Shown one piece after another: positions 21,857 through 33,641 of a stretch of 64,000 nucleotides of DNA. Position 1 is the stretch's first letter. Each line of letters opens with the position of its first letter. Below the pieces are notes generated by a model. That model had not been told where the DNA came from, ran no database searches, and saw only the letters and a list, made by a program, of their open reading frames with translations. The DNA lies in assembly GCA_016802295.1 (NCBI GenBank), contig JAESIW010000129.1, positions 398,414 through 462,413 of the forward strand, given 5' to 3'. The translations under genes were made by a program, and so were the position numbers. This stretch comes from Brachionus rotundiformis (lineage: Eukaryota > Rotifera > Eurotatoria > Ploima > Brachionidae).

Positions 21857-22779
21857 TTCGGAATAGTTAAAAAGTCATAAAGTATGGTATGAAGGTTCCA
21901 TTCCAAATTCATTCAAATTCAATTTTCCTAAATATATTTACTTAAATTTTCATAATTATTCTTTAATTTTTAAATTTTGATAATTTGCATTTTTGTATTA
22001 CAATTTTTCATATTTCTTTTCTAAAATTTCAATAAATTTTCAATTAAATATTTAAAAAAAAATTCCAACACTTTCATTAGTTTTAGTTATAAAAATAATA
22101 ATTAAAAAGAAACAATTACGGTAATCTAAGAGAATGCTTTTTGTATATTTAAGAGACAATATTTTTAAGGTTCAGCAATTATAGAGATCGAATAAATATT
22201 ACCCGTTATTTAATAATCAAAGTGCTTATGACATTTTTAATTGTAAAACTAATCTTAAAATGTTCAAAATATTAAAATCAATAAAAATACTACTTATTAA
22301 CTATTTTAATTTGACTAATCGATTTTATGGTCTAGTTTTAAAAATCATGATGATGATGAGAAAATATAAACAAGAAAAGTTTTTTTTTCCTTTTTGTTGT
22401 GCAAAGTAGAATTAAATTTAGAAACTTAATTGAAATACTTGTCAATTGAATTAAAAAAACAGGACAATTTTTCCATGTGTATATTTTTAAATTTCTTAAC
22501 CACTTGGTGAATTTTATTAATCTTAAATTGTACTTCATTATACTCTTTTAATCATTTAAGAGCAAAAAGTGGAAGCCTTAATTGAAAATAACTATGTTGG
22601 ATGCAAAAAGTTTAGATGATAATTATTGAATAATGAGAATGAAAGAATGAAATGAATAAAACCAAAGTTTAAAGAGTTTCGTATAAATTAAGATATGATT
22701 TTGTAAAACAAATGATTAAAAAGGCTGTAATGAAACATGGTACAAAGTTAGATCTACTTAAAGTACAGTTGAAAAAATG
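21857..22779. other. AT-rich intergenic stretch
   Basis: No convincing coding sequence. The minus-strand frame at 22338-22538 is AT-driven. I searched here without success for the missing last exon of golgin-84 on the minus strand. Confidence 0.4.
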
Positions 22780-23410
22780 TTTCTAGATGGTCAGAGGTAT
22801 TGATGGAGTTCCGCAACGGTCTGTACTGGGACCCCTTCATAAATGATCTCCCTAACTGCCTTTCTAATATAATAGAATGGTATTGTATGCGGATGATTCA
22901 AAAATTCTTAGTCTAGTTAACAAAATCTATGATAAAGCGATGCTGCAGAAAGATCTAGATTCAGTTTGTCAATGGATAGATGTGTGGCGTATGAAACTAA
23001 GTGATACATTTTGCCAGAATAAATGCAAGGCATAGATATATTTTAAAAAGTCGCGAGAGTGGCTCGAATGTCATATTGACAATCACAGAGCGAAAGAGGG
23101 ATCTAGAGGTGACGGTCTCATCAGATTTTAAGCGTGTAGAGTTCTTGGAATAAGAGAGAAGTTGTGGGTAAGACTGTATACATCCATGGTGAAACCTCAA
23201 CTAGACTATGCAGTGCAGGTATGGAAACCAAGTATGAAAGGAGATGTGAATGTGTTAGAGAAGGTACAGGAATGGGTAACAAAGATCCCTAAGAAGTATG
23301 TTATATGAATTGAGGCTGGCTAGAGTGGGTTTGATAAGGTTGAGTCAAAGAACACTGAGAGAGGACTTGATTGAAATGTGCAAATTAGTGAATGAACAAA
23401 AACAAAAGCA
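22780..23410 (+). pseudogene. LINE (non-LTR retrotransposon) reverse transcriptase relic, copy 1
   Basis: Frames shift, but the reading shows GVPQRSVLGPL (RT motif B region, usually GVPQGSVLGPLLF) and INDLPNCLSN. Then come a DSVCQWIDVW segment, LYTSMVKPQLDYAVQVWKPS and VLEKVQEWVTKIPKK, all standard in the RT thumb and C-terminal region of CR1/Jockey-like LINEs. The F-A-D-D catalytic box is degraded. It ends abruptly where a second LINE relic begins. Confidence 0.65.
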
Positions 23411-24420
23411 ACTATAAGCCATTTGGTCAAATTTTTAAAAGATTCAAGGATTAAATTAAATGTGTAAAAAGACCAGTAGAAAAAAATTAGTAATCTCCAA
23501 ATCGACATAGATAAACTAGCTGATTTTTGTTTAATCTGGGGCTTTAAAATCAATCTCTCAAAAAATATATCACAACATTCATACAACATTCACTACAGCA
23601 GGCCATAGGAAATGAGAGTAAATACAATTTAAATCTTCGAATTGGTAACCAGCAGGTCCCTTTGGAACCAAACCCAACATTTCTTGGTATTAAACTGGAT
23701 CCAAAAATCTTGATGATACTTCAAAGCACATTTGGACCAACTAGAAAGGAAGCTCATTCCTAAAACGAACCTGCTCAGACGAATAAGAAATTTTAAATGG
23801 GCCAAGTCCATTTCTTTAAATATACAACTATTTAAGTCTTTAATTAGATCTCTTATGGATTACTGTTTTGTCATAATCAATGTGGGTACTGAAAAAATTA
23901 AGAAAAATCTGCAGAAAATCCAAAACAGGATCTTAAAAATAATTAAATTCTTTGCGATAAAGACTTCAGTACGCACGATACACAAAGTACTCAAGCTTGA
24001 CACAATCGAAGAAAGGGCAAATCACTTGTTTGTCAAATTCATAGAAAGTAAATCCAAACAAGAATTTATAGCCAAAGAAATTCACGCATACGTGCAAACT
24101 GTTTCCTACTCAGATCCCAAAAGATTCAAAACACCAATTGACGTATTCCATGAAATCAAACTCAAGAAAAACAATTAATCTGTCTTAAATCCTAATGTAA
24201 ATATCTTTATCTGAACCTTTGTACATCGCTATATAACAATTTGTTTCAACTAATTCTACTTTTTTTGTAAAATTCAATTTTTAACTTAATCTAATTTTGT
24301 AAAAATCTAATTTTTTCAAACAAGAGGGTTTAAACTGAGGCTTGCGCCATTCGGACGAACCCTGGGGTCTTCCCCTCAATAATATGTTTAATAATAAAAA
24401 AAATAAATAAATAATGAGCA
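23411..24420 (+). mobile_element. LINE relic, copy 2, with its 3' end
   Basis: Continues with a different LINE. It has FCLIWGFKINLSKN and PNPTFLGIKLDPK, then an open frame (23732-24178, 148 aa) with LIRSLMDYCFVIIN and LQKIQNRILKIIKF, the usual LINE RT C-terminus. After the stop there is a 3' region with GGGGTCTTCCCC (24364-24375, a small stem-loop) and an A/T-rich tail of AATAAATAAATAA at about 24395-24415, marking the 3' end of a plus-strand LINE insertion. It lies in the downstream part of the golgin-84 gene, in the opposite orientation. Confidence 0.7.
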
Positions 24421-24536
24421 ATTGTTGTGAATTAAATCAGAAAAATACATTCAGTACCAAATTAGATAAAAATTTTGAATTAAAATAATTTTTTGATTTT
24501 TTTTTCAAAGTTAAAAATAATATTTAAATTTCTTAC

Positions 24537-27500
24537 CATATAAAAAATGACAAATATCCTTGCAATCGGATATCGTTTGAGAAAAACTCCCAGGCGTATA
24601 CTAAACTTATCGATTTCACTAGCTGCACGCTTCATCTTGCGCGTCACTTCATGGTCATATGGCGACTCTCTAAGTATTTGATATCTTGATGATACTTTAA
24701 ATAAATAATTAATTAGATAAATATTAATAAAAAAAATTATCTTGTTTATAATTACTTGCTTCATCGTCATCATGCATTCGAATTGTAGTTGTTTTTTTGG
24801 ATGTAACAATGTTTTCATAATCTTGAAGTCGTTTCTAAATCATATTTGATATTAAAAATTAAGTAAAAAATAATTTCCTAGTAAAAATAACCTCAGATCG
24901 TTCAAGTTGAAGAAAAACCGAATGCTTCTCTGATTGTAGAGCTTCTATTAATGTTTGCTTTTGTATTAAATTTTCAGTCAACAAATGCAAACGATTTTCC
25001 AATTCTTTTTCCGTAGTAGAGCCCATACTCTTTGTGGTCAACTAAAAAAGAATTCACCAAAAATAACAATTTTTTAAAGATTGTTTTCTCTAATAACTTG
25101 TGATCTCAATTTTTCAATTTCAGCTTCACGGTCTTGAATTTTAGAATTTAAATTGGTCTTTTGCTTGGACAACTCTTCATGTGTGAAGCTTAATTCTTGA
25201 CGAAGATTTTTTAAATCATATTCAAGATCAGTCTTAGATTGTTGAGCTCCTTCACTTTGTTCCTGTAAAGTTTTTATCTGTTCTTTCAAGTATTCAATTT
25301 CGACCGAAGTCTGTGATTCCAAGTCTATGAATTCTGACCTAAGTACTTCCAGTGCTGAATTTTTAGTTTCCAAATCTTCTTTTAATGAATCTCTTTCTAA
25401 CGTAAGCTCATTGATTTCGATTGTTCTCATATTAAGACCTGGGCTTTGGCCTTCTTCAGAATTTTGATTCGCATTTTCTTTTAAAGTAGCTATCAGTTGG
25501 TCTTTGCTTTGTAAGGTTTTTGAAGCTTTTTGCTTATAGTCCTCAAATTCCTTTTTCAAATAGTTCATTGAAGTCTGAGAATTTTTTAGTTGGCTGGTCA
25601 ACTCATTGTTCTTTTCTAAATTAGAAGATTTTTTATTAAATATTTTATTTTTAAAATCAAGTTATTGTTTAATCATTTTTATTTAAAATTGCATCAATAA
25701 TTATTGCTTTAGTACAATTTTCATAAACACAATCAATTATTAATTTTGATTTATAATTGATTGTTTGTATTGTGATCATATTTCCCACGTAATAATATAA
25801 TATGGTGAAAGATCTTAATTATATGTAAAAATTAAACTTTTTGAAAAAATAGACTAATTCTAGAACTGGAATACTATTAAAAAATTTATTAAAAATTTTT
25901 CATAGTAGTAAGATCTAAACATTTCTTTAAAATGAATAATAAAAATTTTACTATAAATAATAAATTAATTAGTCGATTAGTTTATTTGATAAAATTTGAA
26001 TTTATTAGATTCAATTTAAACTATTATATAAAAAATTAAAATCTATTAAAATGTTGTCTTCAAACGAAGTGTATTTAGTGCCTGGATTGTTGATTTACTT
26101 AATAGAAACAGGGACATTGTACCCTCTTGCAAAAAAGCATTTATGGAAAAATTATTGGGCTTGAAGATTGTCTCAAAAGTATGAAACCCCCAGCAGAAAA
26201 TAAACAAATTGCTAAATACCAAAAAAGTATATATGGTCGACCAAAAAAAGATTTGCTAATTGAATAATTAAAAAATTTTGACTATTTTTAACTCTATTTA
26301 CTTTTACTTTACTATGAATTAATAAATATATTAAATACTTCTTCTTTTAACTAATTTGATAGTTCCGATTTTTAATTTGAATAAGACTCTATTAATTAAA
26401 TGATAATTTCTTTAACATTATCATTTTTAAATTGTGAATTAACAAAGTTTTTATCAAATATTCTTTTATTAAGATTACCTTTTTAGATAAAATATCATAA
26501 ATTTCCCGTATTATAAAGGTTAACAATTAAAATTTAAACACTAATAAATTTACAGTCAATTCATCTAATTTATTTAAAGTTGACGAATTTTATTTCTTAA
26601 TAAAAATATTAAGAATTATTCTCAAATATCTATTTTAGTTTAGTTTAATATTGTTATCATAAATGGACATTCATAAAAATAATCTAATTTTTTTACTTTT
26701 TTCTTGGGATAATTTTTGTTCTATTGATTTTAAATTGTCAATTAAGGAATGTTTTTCGTTTTCAAGTCGAGCTTGCAAAGTCATATACTCTTTCTGATTT
26801 AATTATTAATTTATTTTACTACGAAAAGAAAAATTTAATTTTTATAAAAGATACTTGAGCAGAATTATAGGCCTCTTTTTCTCTATCTAGCTCTTTTTCA
26901 AGTGAAGTTAATTTTTCCTTCAAAGTGTCAACAACTTGAGATTGAAGATCACTGCTGGTCGAGTGATCTTTTAAAATTCGTTCCGATTCTGATTTTAAAG
27001 AGTCGATTTCTATTTTCCGACTTTTGAGCTCGTTATCATATTCGTCAAGTCTAACTCTAAAAACAGCTAGCTGAGAGTCCTTGCTTTTTATACTTTCATT
27101 AAGGTCTTCCTCTCTAGATCTCAATTCACGTATTATTTTATCACTTTGTGAGATTTGGTTTTGATAATTTTCAATTTTTTTCTTCACTTTTAAATATTCG
27201 TCATCTTTTTCCTTAATTCTTTTCATTAATCCATTTATCTCTTGATTCAATGAATCAATTTCTTTTTTCAAAAATTTTGTCTCCTGATTATTTTCTGGTA
27301 CTTGTTTACCCATCTCATCTTCTGTTTCGTTATGTTTGGCACCGATTGAAAAATCGACCTTCTCTTCAACTATTTCTGGTTCGAGTTTTTCCAAATCAGC
27401 GCGAGAGCTACCCTTGCTTAGCGGCAGACTTTTAGCTTCATTATTGTTTAGGAAGTTGATCAATTCCTCATCTTTGCTGGGCTTGTTGAATAGATTTTTT

Positions 27501-27727
27501 AAACTGGTAGTAGATGTTCGAGCACTTGGATTTTGGTAAAAGTCTGAGCTGAAGTTGTTGCTTGATTGAGAGTTCAATGGATTTGAGGAATTTGTTTCTG
27601 TCAATGAAAGACTTGGTTTATTTTGACTTCTTCTATCTTCTTTTTTATGCAGCGCAGAACTTATACTCGATTGAGTCTGTTGGTCCAAATTGTTCAGAAG
27701 ATTTTCGGCAATTTTAAAAAAAGACAT
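24537..27727 (-). CDS. GOLGA5: Golgin-84 (Golgi coiled-coil tether), last exon not found
   Basis: Six minus-strand exons join in frame: 27727-26855, 26793-26697, 25615-25098, 25041-24892, 24834-24756 and 24694-24537 (625 residues). The N-terminus MSFFKIAENLLNNLDQQTQ is golgin-84-like, followed by a Ser/Asn-rich region. The long coiled coil (about residues 145-560) contains EFEDYKQKASKTLQSKDQLI. The C-terminal region carries ENRLHLLTENLIQKQ, DYENIVTSKKTTTIRMHDDD and FSIRLGVFLKRYPIARIFVI, a signature of golgin-84. The family ends in one transmembrane segment anchoring it in cis/medial Golgi membranes, where it works with the COG complex and Rab1 in intra-Golgi tethering. Here the reading stops at a good donor (ATG/GTAAGA, 24534-24539) in the middle of that segment, and no exon for the remainder was found; LINE relics begin next to it. 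The second intron (25616-26696) is exceptionally long, about 1.1 kb. Confidence 0.88.
25616..26696 (-). other. Long golgin-84 intron with a small foreign coding scrap
   Basis: AT-rich intron about twenty times longer than the others. On the plus strand about 26140-26268 reads EKLLGLEDCLKSMKPPAENK and continues to GRPKKDLLIE, coding-like and unlike its surroundings. This is probably a scrap of a mobile element. Confidence 0.35.
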
Positions 27728-28989
27728 CTAAATCTAAGTAATTGTTATCTCTAAGTTCCACAAATATTTTAGTGCCACATAATTTTAAAAGCTCCAAATA
27801 AAAACTTTAAATTTTTCATAATAATTTTATTTAAATATTATAATTTCAATTTTTTTATTATTATAGTTTTATATGATTTTGCTTGATATTCAAAAAAAAG
27901 GTTAATTTAGTATTTGAATATTATTTGACCAAATATTTCCAAAATATTAGTTGAAATAAACTGATTAACAGCAAGATTATAAATTTTTAATAACTAAATT
28001 TTTGAGCTAATATTTAAATTTAATAGAAGATGTTGATTGAGACATTTTCGTTATCATCTAGTTAGTTAAAATTTACTTTATTTCAAAAAAGATACTTAAT
28101 GATTACTTCATTAATTAAAATGTACTTTATGTAATATAATTCAATGGAACTAAAATACAAGTATGATATAATTTATTGCTCTTAATTCTGTCCTGATTCT
28201 GGTCTGATACCTGGCTTTTATGTTCATTATGTAGTTAAAGATATAAAATGATATGAATTTAAATAAAAATTGACAAATAATCCTTAAAGCACATAAAAGT
28301 CAAAGTATCCAGCAAGAAATTATTATCAAAAATTAATTCATTTTTTTAATCAAAAAAATATCAAAAGAAATTCTCATTTTTGCTCTTTTAATATATCAAT
28401 AAATGAAAAAATTTGATAAAGGACAATTAATATTTCAATTTATATTCTTGGTTAAATCCCTTTTATTAATAAAATATTTGAAATTATTATATATTAAATT
28501 AAAATAAAAGTATGTTTTTTAAAGATTTAAAATATAATTTTAAACTCTTTTTTAAAATTTTAAACTATCTAAAAATTATGATAAGCAAATAACCCTAGAA
28601 ACTATTTTTTCAATTTAAGAAAAAAATTAATAAAATTAAAACTGAAAAAAAGTTAATTAAATTTAGAGATAAAAACAACCCGGTCCTATTTTTTTAAATC
28701 ATTATACAGAGTTAATATAAGTTAGTAAAATAAGCTTTAATCTAAAACCTAAATTATTTTTAAATGTTAGGATTAGGTAGTCGAGTTCCAAATCAATTAT
28801 GTCATTCCTTAATTACCAATTTATATCTAAAAGGAAAATTATGCAATTTAAATTCTTCGTAATATTTCACGTGAAATTAAATGTGCTTTGTAGTTATAAA
28901 AATGATTAAAATAATTCTATAAAAATATTACTAAAAATACTCTTCATTCGCCAAGTTCCTAATTATAAAAACTATTTTAAGACTTAAAG
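27728..28989. promoter_or_regulatory. Shared intergenic region between divergent golgin-84 and DHRS12 genes
   Basis: 1.26 kb of AT-rich DNA between two start codons facing away from each other. It must hold both promoters. I could not identify a specific TATA box or transcription-factor site. Confidence 0.4.
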
Positions 28990-30156
28990 ATGTCTTTGTT
29001 TCGAAATGCAGTTTGGTTTTCCAAAGGTAATCTTATACAAAAAAAACAAGAAAGACTTTACATTTATATAAAGGTTTGATTGAATATACCAAATCTGGCT
29101 ATGAATCAGCAGCAAAAGCATTCAATCCATCAGATTTGGAAGTAGATCTTTCCAAAAGATCGATCATGGTCACAGGAGCAAATTCGGGAATTGGAAAAAG
29201 CTGTGCAATGGAGGTTGCCAAGAGAGGAGCCACAGTTCATATGGTATGTCGTAGCAAGGAAAGAGGTGAATCAGCTCAACAGGAAATAATTCAAAGCACC
29301 AACAACAATGTAATAAAAATATCTATTGTAAATATTTTTTTATCCATTCTTTTTTAAAGAATGTTTTCCTTCACATAGTTGATATTTCTCAACCAAGACA
29401 AGTGTTCAAATTTGCCAAAGAATTTGCCGAATCGAACAAACCACTCAATGTTTTGGTAAATAATGCTGGTTGTATGATAAACGAGAGACAATTTGTTGAG
29501 AACAACATTGAAGCTAATTTTGCCACAAATACTCTTGGAACATATATTTTGACCAAAGCTTTGATACCCACTATTGCTAAAAGTGAAAAGCCAAGAATTG
29601 TAAATGAAAAAAATCTTAATTAAATAATTATTTCTAATTTTAAATTTTAAGTTTATTGTGACTTCAGGTGGAATGTTAGTTCAAAAACTGGACTACGAAG
29701 ATTTGAACCATGAAAAGATGAAAAAATTCGATGGCACCATGGTATATGCTCAGAACAAGCGTCAACAAGTAATCAACCATTATAATTGATTAAAATTAAA
29801 ATGATTAAAAATTTCTTCTAAAGGTTGTAATGTGCGAAAACTTTGCTCGTAAATACCCGAGTATTTTTTTCGCTACAATGCACCCGGGTTGGTCTGATAC
29901 TCCCGCAGTTCAAACATCAATGCCTTCATTCAGAGAAAAAATGGCAAACAAACTAAGAACACCAGAACAAGGCGCAGATACTCTTATTTGGATGTGTTGT
30001 TTTAATGATTTGGAAAAATTTGAAAATGGAGGCTTTTTCCAAGATCGACAAGCAGTGTCCAAGCATCTACCTTTAGCATGGACCAAGAATTCAATTGATG
30101 ATGAAACCAAATTCATCGAAAAATTGGACGCACTTTATGACAGATTTTCGAATTAA
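28990..30156 (+). CDS. DHRS12: SDR-family oxidoreductase, DHRS12 orthologue
   Basis: Five exons join in frame: 28990-29026, 29074-29309, 29360-29599, 29652-29768 and 29824-30156; the product has 320 residues, close to the family length. It begins MSLFRNAVWFSKGLIEYTKS, very like DHRS12. The Rossmann NAD(P)-binding motif is TGANSGIGK (residues about 46-54), NNAG lies in LNVLVNNAGCM, and the catalytic Ser and YxxxK are in VTSGGMLVQ and MVYAQNKRQ. HPGWSDTPAV and FFQDRQAVSKHLPLA are characteristic of this subfamily. Substrate is not well established for the family. AATAAA at 30231-30236 is a good poly(A) signal. The start is chosen by homology and a short 37-nt first exon. Confidence 0.93.
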
Positions 30157-30341
30157 AAAATTTCTATTATTTTCTATTTTTTTTTTATATCCAAACCGAT
30201 ACAATCAACCAGTGAATAATTTATTTTCAGAATAAAGCTTTATTAGTTAATTTTTTTTATTTGATTAATTCCTTAGCTTGATATGTAATGATATCATTTA
30301 TCAAGATTAATTTTAAAATTTGATCTTTAACAGCTTAAAGA

Positions 30342-31108
30342 ATGCAAATAGTGAACAAATTTAATAGACTTTTAAAAAGTGAGTTGAAGGTAAAGACATA
30401 ATCAAATTTATAATTAATTATTAATAAAAAGTTTCGAGACAAACTCGATGCTTCAGCCAGCTTAATGGTTCATCAGGAGAATATCAAAAGATTATTAACT
30501 TAAGTCTGATTAATTGTACAGATAAACCATTGATCAAGTGTCCGTCAATAAAGAGCTTTCAATTACCAATCAACGATTTCCAAATAACTGATATAATAAA
30601 ACGTCATGAGTTAACTTTACCAGAAATTAACAAAAATAAAGAGATATTTGATCCTATTCTAAAGTTTCAAATCGAAAAAGACTTGCCAAATCCCAACCAA
30701 GATCTTAATAAGCCGATGTATTGCGGTAGGCCATTGTTCAGCGAGACTAAGTGGCGATCGAGAAAAATGAATATAAAAAAAAGAAAAAAGTATCAGAAAA
30801 AAATGTTTTTTGTTATTCAAAAGCGGAAACAAGCTAAAGAAAAAAGATACAATACTTTGCTAGATCTGTATCAAAAAATTCACGAAAAAAAAACCGAAAT
30901 TTTTGATCCAGTTCGATTTATAAATCGTGAATTAGAAAAGGCGAAGTTTTTTGGTTACAAGTGTAATCCAATTTATGACCAATACAGAGAAATTTTGAAC
31001 CAAAAATTTATTACATTTGATCCTAAATATTTTAAAAAATTTGAAGATACCAAAAAACCACTGCATATTCGACTTGAAGAAGAAATGAATCAAGAAAATA
31101 AGAAATAG
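30342..31108 (+). CDS. AURKAIP1: Mitochondrial small ribosomal subunit protein mS38 (AURKAIP1-like)
   Basis: Two exons: 30342-30378 (donor GTGAGT) and 30432-31108; 237 residues. The N-terminus MQIVNKFNRLLKISRQTRCF is basic without acidic residues, as in a mitochondrial presequence. The C-terminal half carries the mS38 signature: WRSRKMNIKKRKKYQKK followed by a long basic helix, then the FDPVRFINRELEKAKFFGYK region. The family member binds the mitochondrial small subunit rRNA through this Lys/Arg-rich region. The position after DHRS12 on the same strand with only 185 bp between them is tight but need not mean cotranscription. The first exon is inferred from splice signals and frame. Confidence 0.72.
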
Positions 31109-32248
31109 TTTTTTTAGAGAATTTTTTTTGATTTTTTTCTCGATTAAAAAATACAAAATTAAATTTTATTTTTAAAAATCAAAAACTTCCAAAATCTTTG
31201 ATAGAAATTATTTAAATTTCACTTATTTAACTTTATACTTTTTACTTAAAAGTTCCAAAAAAACATGATTAATTTTTGTATAAATACCGATTAAGAATTC
31301 ACATTTTAAAATCTATAACTATTCAATTGATAATGAGCCTTGGATGAATCTTAGATTAAAATTAAGTTTTCATTAATATGATGTCTCTGATAAAAAGTCG
31401 TTGGTCAATCCAAAGCCAAGTTTTTATTCAGGAACGAAACAACTATCAAAAATAATTTTATAAAGAATTCATTTCTTGAGTAGAATCTTTGACTTGGAAG
31501 CAGAATTCTTGCAAAAAATCTCTTGGAAATTACAATAGATAACTCAACTATATTCAATTGACTTGTTTATGTGCAGAAATTGGCAAGATTTTAGATAGAT
31601 TTTTACACAAAATCTTTTATAAAAATCAAATTCGTTTGGCTTTAATGATCTCTTAAAAAGAAACTACGTAGAAGACGGACCAAAAAGTTCAATAAACATG
31701 AAATGATAAATAAAGAAATTAAAAATTAATGGAATTTTTTAAAAAATTATTAGCTAAATGTTTATCAGATCGTAGATTACCAATTTATCAATATTAAATT
31801 GAAAAATATACTGTCAATTTTAAACAGGTTATTTTAATTTCTATTTCAAATAAATCATTTAATAATAATATTTAAATAATTATTCAATTATCTAAGATAC
31901 GATAAGATCTTGTAAACCTCTATCCTAAGAAGACCTGAATTTTTATATTGCATCAATAATAGGAATATTTTGTATGATAAGCATTTATTTCATGTTCATA
32001 TTTCAGGTTAATTGGACTCTTTCACTTAATTAATAAATTTTTGAAGAAAAGTTTTATCATAGTTTTTCATTTTTCGATTTTAACCATATTAAAAAATTGA
32101 ATAATCATCTAGACAAGGACATTTTAAACGAAAACTAAATTGTTCAGAATTTTATTTAAAGGGTATCTAATAGTAAAACAATAATTATTAGTTATTTAAT
32201 TTAAAATGTATGCTAAACAAGTGTTTTTCTTAATTTATATAAAAAAAT
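31109..32248. other. Intergenic stretch between convergent genes
   Basis: About 1.1 kb between the ends of mS38 (plus) and the secreted-protein gene (minus). AT-rich, no gene recognised. Confidence 0.5.
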
Positions 32249-32792
32249 TTAAAAATTTTCTCTAAATTTCTTGTATCTATTTTGATAGGCATTTCGTTTT
32301 CTAAAATACTCTCTATATCGTTTCTTGATCAAGCTTTTTTTTCGACGCTTGAGGTCATCTTCATCGCTTTCAGAATCGCTATCAAAATCATTTTCATTCT
32401 GGCCAAATTGGGAACTCATATTTTGGTCCGAGTCATAAAATTTTTCATAATCAGGTCTAAAAATCTGTCCATCATAATTATTGTATCTTTTTGACAATCT
32501 TTTAACTAATTCTCTCAATAATTCTGCTCTTTCTTCACTTCGTTTTTTCTTTACCAAATCATATTGATCTTCGCTTTCAAAACTTGAATGTTCATCAGCA
32601 TTCCGTAAGCTTTTTTTCACTTCTGCATTCGATCCCTAAATAATTCATTTAATTAATTATTTTAATTTTTTAAAAAATGTAAATCAAAATTTGCTTAAAA
32701 TATTTGAACATGTCTAATTAATAAATTGGTACCTTGATTAATAAAAATATAGTTGTGACCATAAAAACAAGAAAAATGGTTTTTCTATGCAT
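32249..32792 (-). CDS. Small secreted charged protein (148 aa)
   Basis: Two minus-strand exons: 32792-32733 and 32635-32249, with a 97-bp intron after codon 20 (AAG/GTACC...TTTAG/GGATCG). The first exon encodes a typical signal peptide (MHRKTIFLVFMVTTIFLLIK), with probable cleavage just after GSNA at the start of exon 2. The mature part is very charged: several dibasic pairs, an acidic cluster (DFDSDSESDEDD), and a basic aromatic tail of Lys/Arg/Tyr residues ending RENF. There are no cysteines. This could be a prohormone-like precursor or a matrix-type acidic/basic protein; no family is recognised. The ORF start inside exon 2 is rejected in favour of the spliced start because of the signal peptide and good splice sites. 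Confidence 0.6.
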
Positions 32793-33641
32793 TTTGACTA
32801 AAATTTCTCCTTTGTCTATTTTTCTAAACAAAAAATAAATGATAAGTAAATTTTTATTTGAAAAGCGTTTTTATATTTGATTATTTAATGAAATAAATAT
32901 GGAAATTATATCATGAAAAAAATGATATATTAAAACTGGCACAAAAAAGTTTAATAATTACTTTATACTGAAATAGAAGGAATCTAAAACTTTGCAGCAA
33001 TGAATAATAATGTCACTTAATCTTTTTAAAAGACGATATATGTATTTATATATAAATGAATATTCAAATATATCCAAATAAGCAGTTTCAGGATATGAAC
33101 AAGAACGAAAATAAATATTTTAAAGAATGAGAAATGACAGATTTCTATTAATTTGGCACAAAAAATTTCTAATTTATTCTTTTAGGACTGTAAATGGCAA
33201 ATAAGAGCTCAACTAAACGAAACTTTTATATCAGTCATTTTCCAGGATTAATTATTATGTTTTGTCGCAAAAATCTAATTAATTTTCTTAGAAAGGCGAT
33301 GTAATCAAAAAACAATATTTAAAACAGCCAAAAGTCATTTTATTTGAAGCTTATTAGTTTTTGGAAATTTTATTTGATAAGTTTTTTTGTTAATTACTTT
33401 TTGATAAGGATTTATGAAAACTTCCATGTATCGGAATTGTTTTTATCAATTTTTTAATTGTATATATCAGTCATTGAATATTTAGAAATTCTGAATCGAG
33501 GCTCAAAAATCAATAGAAAAAATTAGTTTATTTTTAAAAAAATTAATTAATAATATAAAAATTTTCTTATAAAAAAAATTTTAACCAATTCAATTGTCAA
33601 AAATTAACGAAAAAATACATAAAAGTAATTGTAGCTGAAAA
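32793..33641. other. Intergenic stretch upstream of the secreted-protein gene
   Basis: Between two minus-strand genes, so it holds the CDK 3' UTR and the promoter of the secreted-protein gene. No specific site recognised. Confidence 0.4.

Noticed and set aside
22338..22538. 66-aa minus-strand frame as the missing golgin-84 end
   Set aside because: No resemblance to the golgin anchor or its short lumenal tail, and no matching acceptor phase.
26819..26854. Extension of golgin-84 exon 1 to the first stop
   Set aside because: Donor GTATCT after CAA and the following in-frame exon at 26793 make this intron sequence.
29389..30116. Minus-strand frames over DHRS12
   Set aside because: Antisense shadows of well-recognised SDR exons.
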